From Verrucomicrobiales bacterium (GTDB taxonomy: Bacteria; Verrucomicrobiota; Verrucomicrobiia; Limisphaerales; UBA1100), in the NCBI GenBank assembly GCA_003517285.1, contig DPAW01000199.1:1-6901 (forward strand): DNA of 6,901 nucleotides, given 5' to 3'. The first letter of the stretch is position 1. The number at the start of each line of letters is the position of its first letter. A model generated the notes under the pieces. It ran no database searches. It was not told where the DNA came from and saw nothing but the letters and a program-made list of their open reading frames with translations. Made by a program: the position numbers and the translations under genes. Positions 1 through 6,901 of this stretch are shown piece after piece.

Positions 1-1785
<1,785 letters not shown>

Positions 1786-1827
1786 GCACAGATTCTCGCG
1801 CAGCAGAAAGGAACCGAAAAGGAATTT

Positions 1828-2505
1828 CTATTGATGATCCCAGAGTGCCCGCTCATGCCCAGCCTCAAACTGAAAACCAATTGCCCCCACTGGCAATGTC
1901 TCAGCATGCCCATCGGCAAAGACTGCACTGGCTCGTCCCAAATGGCGATTAACCATCCGCAAGGGTTGAAATTTCCAATTGGCACTGGAAGGCACCTCAA
2001 ACACTCCGACATCTTTGAGCGGACGAACCGATTGTTTTTCCACCCAATGATTGGGATCAGCTTGATCAGGATTCGCCACCAAGCCGGCATCCCCAAAAAC
2101 CACCGTCATGGTCGGCTGCTTCACCCGACTGAGATCTCCCAACGCACCCAAGGCGTGATTGTACCCCACGCCGTGGTGCCCCTGCCGGCAATCCGGGCAT
2201 TGCCATCCATGCTCCTGCCCGGCATACATGCGCAATTTTCGTTCCCATGCATTGCGGGCATCACCAGCCATCTTTCGCATGACCGACGGGCTCTTATTGT
2301 CGACAATATATTCCGCGTAAGCCTGACCAAGTTGTCGATGTTGATCCACACACTGACTCGCGTTCGCCTTGAGCCGAGCTTTATTGAGAGAAGGAAGTAT
2401 GATGCCGGTCAATACACCGATCACCACAATGATTACCAAAAGTTCTACCAACGTGAACGCCCTAAGGGTACACCAATGGCGTCGTGTCCGTCGATTGGGT
2501 GACAT
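1828..2505 (-). CDS. Prepilin-type protein with H-X9-DG motif (pseudopilin)
   Basis: A 225-residue protein with a type III (prepilin) leader. A short basic N-terminus (residues 1-16, rich in Arg) is followed by FTLVELL and a hydrophobic helix to about residue 38. Cleavage by prepilin peptidase is expected between Ala16 and Phe17; Ala replaces the more usual Gly, and the conserved Glu falls at mature position 5 (Glu21). Residues 52-70 (CVDQHRQLGQAYAEYIVDN) match the conserved stretch after the helix in this family. The C-terminal part holds His188, nine residues, then Asp198-Gly199, the H-X9-DG motif of PVC-group prepilin-like proteins. Cys103 and Cys106 (CPDC) could form a disulfide or bind metal. 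The family is assumed to build type II secretion or pilus-like fibres, but individual roles are mostly untested. It starts 50 bases after the propeller lipoprotein gene and ends 42 bases before the sulfatase start, which fits co-transcription. No clear Shine-Dalgarno precedes the ATG, the only plausible start upstream of the leader. Confidence 0.93.
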   Translation of the reverse strand: MSPNRRTRRHWCTLRAFTLVELLVIIVVIGVLTGIILPSLNKARLKANASQCVDQHRQLGQAYAEYIVDNKSPSVMRKMAGDARNAWERKLRMYAGQEHGWQCPDCRQGHHGVGYNHALGALGDLSRVKQPTMTVVFGDAGLVANPDQADPNHWVEKQSVRPLKDVGVFEVPSSANWKFQPLRMVNRHLGRASAVFADGHAETLPVGAIGFQFEAGHERALWDHQ

Positions 2506-2555
2506 GTTGAGAGGCTAGCTAACGAAAATTATCAGTCAATCGTTAACCAAATGTT

Positions 2556-5207
2556 TCATTGATCATTTTCAACGGAAACGGCATGAAACTGATTAATTGC
2601 CGGATTTTCAAGGCGTGTTACCTTTCCGTTTGTTCTCTGAATAAGGATTTCATCCACCGCCAAAGCCTTTCCTAAACCAAAATGCGCGGTGAATGCATGC
2701 TGGCTGTTATAGGAATCACCGGTCACGATAGGCAAAACTTGGCGGTGCTTTCCTGATTTCACCACCACCTGCGCCCCCACGGTTGCTGCCCCGAACGGCA
2801 AGTGAACCCCCACCCAATTGTGGCCCGTCTTCAAATGATTGCCCAACAAATGTACGCGATTCACATACATTTTACGCTCCTCATCCCGGGCACGCTCCAC
2901 CACCAACAGATCCGGCCGGCCATCCAAATTTAAGTCAGCAGAAACCACACTGCGACTATCGAACTCAAATCCAAGCCCCAATAGGTAGGAGATATTGGGA
3001 AATTGCCGGCCCGGCGAATTCATCAACAACACATTATGCTCGTACCCATTCCAAGAGACTTCGCTCCCAACACCTGACTGGCATTCAGTGAACACCATCT
3101 GCATGAGCGTTTCAGGACGTTTTTTATTGTAATAAATATCATGCCTCCAATATTGCGTACAGTAATCCCGGGCTGATTTCGCGCTGAGAAATCCATTGGC
3201 CACATACAAGTCACGATCCCCATCGTTATCGAAATCCCACGGCGTACATCCCCACGCCCACCCCGTCCGTGCCAAGCGGTCGTTATAATCCGGCTGGCGA
3301 TAAGCCAAGCCGCCCTGCCCCAGCAACAAGCGATTGCCGTACCCCATTTTCATGCGAGCCTGCTGAATGTTTTCAAAACCGGGCCGCCCCAAGCCCAAGC
3401 TTTCCAAACGTCGGGCTGTTGTGGATCCCATGCCAACCATGTAAATATCAAGTTTCTGATCCTGATCAAAATCCGCTAGGGCGTGGCTCATGCCAAATGA
3501 ATAGTGGTTGGCGCCCAATGAATCGGTAATATCTGTGAACTGCCCCTTGCCGTTGTTCCGGTACAAATCAAGCCCGGCAAAATCACTAACCACCATCAGA
3601 TCCAAATCGCGGTCTTCATCCAAATCTACGAATGACGCGCTATACGTGCGGCGATGGCGTTTTGGCGCCAATCCAAATGCCTCGGTTTGATCAGAAAATC
3701 GGCCTGTTCCATCATTGATCAAGAGGTATGCCGGGTGGCCGTCGTTAGCGTCATAATAAGGAGTCGGCAGTTTGCCTGACATATACGTGGAGGCGTATTG
3801 ACCAATGAAGGCGTCCAAATCACCATCACCATCCACATCGCCGCAAGTAATGCATTGTGGATCACGAATGGAAACCGCCTTAATATTCGCCAAGCTCACC
3901 AATGGCTCGTTCTTTAACGAGCCCGACTTGGCACCCGGATAAAGGCGGGGCTTGCCGGCAGGGCCCAAGGTCAGCAAATCCGAGTAGCCGTCCCCATTGA
4001 AATCGGCCAACACACCTGCTTGAAACGAATAACGACTCCCCGGCACCAGCGGTTCCGGTTGAAACTTGAAATCGCCGCGGTTCCGGTAAACCAAATTCGC
4101 TCCCGCCAACACCACTTCCGGCAGGTGGTCGCCATCAAGGTCCTGAACCAGCAACGGCGCGGCAAGCACGTCCCGTGCTCCGCTTGGATGCACTGGTTTA
4201 TGGTCCGGCAAATCCCTTGCTGATTCGAAATCTCGTTCATGTCGGAATGGAACGGCCTCTTCACGTGTCAGAATTTTCAATTGCTCTATTTCAATACCGC
4301 GAGGCCGTGCCTCCCCTGCAGCCAGACCGTTTTCCCAAATGATCTTGAGGGTCGCACGCACGACCAGAGAACCAGGGCCAGTTATGCGTTCAGCGTGCAG
4401 CACAATTTTGTAGATGGAAACCGCGTGGTCATCTTCATTGGCCCGAAAAGCTTCCTGATGCCATTCACTTTCGCGCAGGCGATATTCTGTTTTCCATTGG
4501 CCCAACAAACGACGCCAAGCGTCTTCGGAGATCGGCTTAGACCCGGCCTCAAATTGGTGCTCCACAATCCCCCAATCATGCCGAACTATTTTCGGGACCA
4601 TCTCAGGCAGGGTCAATGTTCCCACACGGAAAGCCTCCAATACGGCCCAGTCGTGTTTTGCTGCACGGAGATCATCCCACAATTTCACAAACACCTCCTC
4701 GTATTGCTGGGCCAATTCCTCGTCCTTCCAAATCGTCTCATCCAGCTCCTTGCGCTGGGCAACAATCTGGTTCACCTGTGCAGCGGCCTGTTCCGATGGC
4801 CCTTCCCGTTGACTCACCTGCCGGCCCTGTTCATAAACAGTATCCCGCCGAATCAATCCATCTTCTGACCATTCCTTGATCAGCCCATCGGGTTGACCGG
4901 ACACCCAAGTACCCTCCAGCATGATCTGCCCATTGACATGCCATTCCCGACTGGCCCCATGTCGCACGCCACCCTGGAAGGCTACTTCGGCCCGGGGTGT
5001 TCCCAGAGCATGCTCTTCCTTCAATACACCCGTGAACAAGTCTCCCGTTTTTCGGTCGACCAAACGCTGCTGCGCATCCATTCGCAGGTCTGCCGGCTTG
5101 GCAGTTTGGATTGAATCAGGTGGTGACACCGGAGCCGGCGAAGGCTTCTTACCACAAGCAACAATAAACACCAACGAACCCATAATCCATGCCGCGCGAG
5201 TCATCAT
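2556..5207 (-). CDS. CRTAC1-like lipoprotein: MORN-like repeats, unknown domain, FG-GAP propeller, ASPIC/UnbV domain
   Basis: A complete 883-residue predicted lipoprotein. The signal peptide ends in FIVAC with lipidated Cys18; Gly19 at +2 does not signal inner-membrane retention, so outer-membrane placement is likely. Residues about 50-130 contain YwqK/MORN-like repeats (LFTGVLKEE, REWHVNGQIMLEGTW, GLIKEWSEDG). Residues about 140-330 are mostly charged and helical, with no domain I can name. Seven acidic FG-GAP/VCBS calcium-loop motifs begin at Asp356, 402, 457, 528, 579, 658 and 758, which fits a seven-bladed beta-propeller. Residues about 796-877 are an ASPIC/UnbV domain (GAQVVVKSG, GDSYNSQH, HFGLG, NPAINQ). 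The family is usually taken as surface binding or adhesion; no catalytic function is evident. The start has two adjacent ATGs at 5207 and 5204; the first is used here, and no Shine-Dalgarno is visible. It begins 4 bases after the stop of the small lipoprotein gene, suggesting translational coupling. Its C-terminal half is closely related to the protein at 5459-6901. Confidence 0.95.
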   Translation of the reverse strand: MMTRAAWIMGSLVFIVACGKKPSPAPVSPPDSIQTAKPADLRMDAQQRLVDRKTGDLFTGVLKEEHALGTPRAEVAFQGGVRHGASREWHVNGQIMLEGTWVSGQPDGLIKEWSEDGLIRRDTVYEQGRQVSQREGPSEQAAAQVNQIVAQRKELDETIWKDEELAQQYEEVFVKLWDDLRAAKHDWAVLEAFRVGTLTLPEMVPKIVRHDWGIVEHQFEAGSKPISEDAWRRLLGQWKTEYRLRESEWHQEAFRANEDDHAVSIYKIVLHAERITGPGSLVVRATLKIIWENGLAAGEARPRGIEIEQLKILTREEAVPFRHERDFESARDLPDHKPVHPSGARDVLAAPLLVQDLDGDHLPEVVLAGANLVYRNRGDFKFQPEPLVPGSRYSFQAGVLADFNGDGYSDLLTLGPAGKPRLYPGAKSGSLKNEPLVSLANIKAVSIRDPQCITCGDVDGDGDLDAFIGQYASTYMSGKLPTPYYDANDGHPAYLLINDGTGRFSDQTEAFGLAPKRHRRTYSASFVDLDEDRDLDLMVVSDFAGLDLYRNNGKGQFTDITDSLGANHYSFGMSHALADFDQDQKLDIYMVGMGSTTARRLESLGLGRPGFENIQQARMKMGYGNRLLLGQGGLAYRQPDYNDRLARTGWAWGCTPWDFDNDGDRDLYVANGFLSAKSARDYCTQYWRHDIYYNKKRPETLMQMVFTECQSGVGSEVSWNGYEHNVLLMNSPGRQFPNISYLLGLGFEFDSRSVVSADLNLDGRPDLLVVERARDEERKMYVNRVHLLGNHLKTGHNWVGVHLPFGAATVGAQVVVKSGKHRQVLPIVTGDSYNSQHAFTAHFGLGKALAVDEILIQRTNGKVTRLENPAINQFHAVSVENDQ

Positions 5208-5211
5208 AGTT

Positions 5212-5457
5212 TTACGAGGATATATTGATCGACCTTTGGTTTATCCACTCACACATGGTTCGCCCATTTGGCCACGCCTCTGTTACCACACTACTGAACA
5301 GGGGCACGCTAGACTTCATGCGTAGCATCCCCTCACTCATCTCCACTTGATCCATGCTCTCTCGGGCCACAGTAGCTTTCTCTGGAGATTCCACCATAGG
5401 CCGACAGGCCAGGGCTTCAGTCAGCAGAAGCATCAACAAAAGATAAATCGGTCTCAT
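5212..5457 (-). CDS. Small putative lipoprotein, possibly with one MORN/YwqK-like motif
   Basis: An 81-residue protein with a short N-terminus, a leucine-rich hydrophobic segment (residues 5-13) and ALAC ending at Cys18. This is either a non-canonical lipobox (Ala at -3, Leu at -2) or an ALA-type signal peptidase I site, so export is likely but lipidation is uncertain. The rest is polar. Residues 59-71 (TEAWPNGRTMCEW) resemble a YwqK/MORN-type motif and match the neighbour's REWHVNGQIMLEGTW at Glu, Asn-Gly, Met and Glu. I do not recognise the protein as a named family. Support for it being a real gene comes from its placement: its ATG lies one base after the TGA of the upstream gene, its TAA lies four bases before the next ATG, and the signal sequence sits exactly at the start. 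It may be a small functional lipoprotein or the surviving 5' end of a third, deleted copy of the large propeller gene. Confidence 0.68.
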   Translation of the reverse strand: MRPIYLLLMLLLTEALACRPMVESPEKATVARESMDQVEMSEGMLRMKSSVPLFSSVVTEAWPNGRTMCEWINQRSINISS

Positions 5458-5458
5458 G

Positions 5459-6901
5459 TCAGGGTTTCACTAAATGAACTTGATTAATCGCCGGATTGTT
5501 CCAGCGAACCGGTTCACGGCCAGGCTGTTCAATCAACACTTCCGCCACCGAATCAGCCTGCCCTAACCCAAAGTGGATACGAGCTGGATGTTGGGCATTA
5601 TATGAATCACCTGTAACCAGTGGCATCACTTGAGTTTGTACTTTTGACTTTAAGGTTACCACCGTTCCTACCGGATTCTGGGCCGGGAGAAATTGCACTA
5701 CCAGCCAATTCCCCGTCTCTGGCATTTGATTATGCACCAGATGCAGATAATGCTCAGCCCGCCCAGTCCGATGGCGGTCAGTAAGTTGATCCATTTGTAC
5801 CACCATCAAGTCCATCAACCCATCGGCGTCCAAGTCGGTTGCCACGACGGAACGACTATCAAATTCAAATCCCACGCCAAGCAAATAGCCGACGTTCAGA
5901 TACATGCCTTCTCCCTCGTTAAGCAACAGGGCGTTATGTTCGTAACCATTCCAGGAAACCTCTTTGCCCAACCCCTTCATACAACGGTTGTACACTTCCT
6001 GCATTAGAAGCGTCTCAGTGGAACCGCCATCCCGAATATCATGCCGCCAGAAAGTGGTGCAATAATCCTGCGCCGAGCGCGCACTGAGCATACCGTTGGC
6101 CACATAGAGATCCCGATCTCCATCGTTGTCAAAATCCCATGGGGAACAACCCCAAGACCAACCCGTTCGTGCCAATCGATCATTATAGGGCGCCTGCCGG
6201 AACCGCCCTTTTCCATCCCCCAAGAACAATCGATTTCCATACCCCATATCCGGGGCGGCCTCCAAATGTTCGAACCCCTTTTCCCCTAGCCCCAAGCCGG
6301 CCAGTCGGCGGGCGGTAGTGGACCCCATCCCCACCATGTAAATATCCAATGCTCCATCCCCATCAAAATCGGCGACAGCATGACTCATCCCAAAGCTATG
6401 GCGGGATTTACCCAATTGATCAGTAACATCACGGAATTTGCCCTTTCCCAAGTTTTCGTACAAATCAATGCCTGCAAAATCACTGACCACCATGAGATCC
6501 AAATCCGCATCCCGATCCCAATCCACCCACGAGGCGCTATACGTTCGGCGACGCCGTTTGATGGCCAATCCCGCATCTTCGGTGGCATCCACAAACCGCC
6601 CTGTACCGTCATTCAATAACAATGCCGCCGGAAACCCATCATTAGCGTCGTAATAGGGGGTCGGCATTTGACCGCCACCATAAGGTGTTTTGTATTGCCC
6701 CACAAACACATCCAAATCCCCGTCTCCATCAACATCACCAGTTGCCACACATTGAGGAGAAGTAAACTGCATGGCCCGACTTTCCACTCCTGCCGCTCGA
6801 ACAAAACCAACTCCATTTGTCTTTCCCGGAAAAACCACCGGCCAGCCATCAGGCGCTATGGCAAACCAATCCAGCTTACCATCGCCAGTAAACTCTCCCA
6901 A
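5459..6901 (-). CDS. CRTAC1-like FG-GAP propeller protein with ASPIC/UnbV domain, N-terminus cut by window edge
   Basis: The last 480 codons of a gene that enters from the right edge. The first codon in the window is TTG, most likely an internal Leu rather than a start, because it falls inside a propeller blade (GEFTGDGKLD). Further acidic loop motifs begin at Asp56 (DVDGDGDLD), Asp127, Asp178, Asp256 and Asp356, counted from the window edge. An ASPIC/UnbV domain follows at about 396-478, with GDSYNAQH, HFGLG and NPAINQ. The fragment aligns end to end with residues about 400-877 of the 883-residue protein downstream, with 63 of 82 residues identical by hand count over residues 80-161, so some 400 N-terminal residues probably lie outside. 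It is presumably also exported and surface-attached, but the signal is not visible. Role by family: a non-catalytic, calcium-stabilised binding or scaffold protein. Its TGA at 5459-5461 is one base from the next ATG, a sign of translational coupling. Confidence 0.94.
   Translation of the reverse strand: MGEFTGDGKLDWFAIAPDGWPVVFPGKTNGVGFVRAAGVESRAMQFTSPQCVATGDVDGDGDLDVFVGQYKTPYGGGQMPTPYYDANDGFPAALLLNDGTGRFVDATEDAGLAIKRRRRTYSASWVDWDRDADLDLMVVSDFAGIDLYENLGKGKFRDVTDQLGKSRHSFGMSHAVADFDGDGALDIYMVGMGSTTARRLAGLGLGEKGFEHLEAAPDMGYGNRLFLGDGKGRFRQAPYNDRLARTGWSWGCSPWDFDNDGDRDLYVANGMLSARSAQDYCTTFWRHDIRDGGSTETLLMQEVYNRCMKGLGKEVSWNGYEHNALLLNEGEGMYLNVGYLLGVGFEFDSRSVVATDLDADGLMDLMVVQMDQLTDRHRTGRAEHYLHLVHNQMPETGNWLVVQFLPAQNPVGTVVTLKSKVQTQVMPLVTGDSYNAQHPARIHFGLGQADSVAEVLIEQPGREPVRWNNPAINQVHLVKP

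Larger units (their letters stand above)
2556..6901 (-). repeat. Tandem gene duplication (diverged direct repeat)
   Basis: The segment 2556-4010 and the segment 5459-6901 encode homologous propeller plus ASPIC/UnbV halves in the same orientation, separated by the 5' part of the first gene and the small lipoprotein gene. Similarity is clear in DNA as well as protein, for example around 3190-3240 against 6095-6150, but synonymous and coding changes are spread throughout. The duplication is therefore old, not a recent or assembly-generated copy. How far the repeat extends to the right of the window is unknown. Confidence 0.85.

Noticed and set aside
2506..2555. Possible promoter (TTGACT on the minus strand) and a small hairpin (AACGA/TCGTT) between the propeller and pseudopilin genes.
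   Set aside because: No -10 box lies at 16-18 bases from TTGACT, the five-base stem has a 14-base loop, and there is no following T-run, so neither a promoter nor a terminator can be supported.
4239..4868. A 209-codon open frame on the plus strand.
   Set aside because: It is antisense to the unknown domain of the 883-residue lipoprotein, without signal, domain or ribosome site.
5459..6901. Reading the TTG at the right edge as the true start of the partial propeller gene.
   Set aside because: It falls within a propeller blade that aligns to residue 400 of the paralogue and is not followed by a signal peptide, so the gene must begin outside the window.

Overview
The window carries five genes, all on the minus strand and packed head to tail. 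In transcription order they are: the 3' part of an ASPIC/UnbV (CRTAC1-like) FG-GAP propeller protein (5459-6901, cut by the right edge); a small lipoprotein-like gene (5212-5457); a complete 883-residue lipoprotein paralogous to the first gene (2556-5207); a pseudopilin of the H-X9-DG type (1828-2505); and a secreted arylsulfatase (1-1785, cut by the left edge just before its likely end). The gaps are 1, 4, 50 and 42 bases. I see no convincing promoter or terminator between the genes, so a single polycistronic message is likely. No RNA gene, insertion sequence, CRISPR array or origin was seen, and no gene-free stretch exceeds about 50 bases.

The gene content suggests a member of the PVC group, most likely Verrucomicrobiota and less likely Planctomycetota. 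The reasons are the pairing of a formylglycine-type sulfatase with an H-X9-DG pseudopilin and large ASPIC/UnbV FG-GAP lipoproteins, all families strongly expanded in those phyla. This is inferred from family distribution; there is no rRNA or other marker to confirm it. Base composition is not uniform: sampled 60-base rows in the sulfatase gene are about 62-63% G+C, against 43-50% in the propeller gene.

Every product carries an export signal: two lipobox or lipobox-like signals, one type III prepilin leader and one Sec signal peptide, with the fifth N-terminus outside the window. The cluster therefore works in the periplasm or at the cell surface. The sulfatase probably removes sulfate esters from an external polysaccharide or glycan. 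The propeller lipoproteins look like surface binding or scaffolding proteins. The pseudopilin could belong to a type II secretion or pilus-like apparatus. Calling this a single functional unit is inference from spacing and shared strand.

The points most worth a second look are: the tandem pair of closely related propeller proteins with a small lipoprotein between them that seems to keep one MORN/YwqK-type motif of the larger neighbour; the uncharacterised middle domain of the 883-residue protein; a cysteine-bearing insert shared by both propellers; and the uncharacterised C-terminal domain of the sulfatase.
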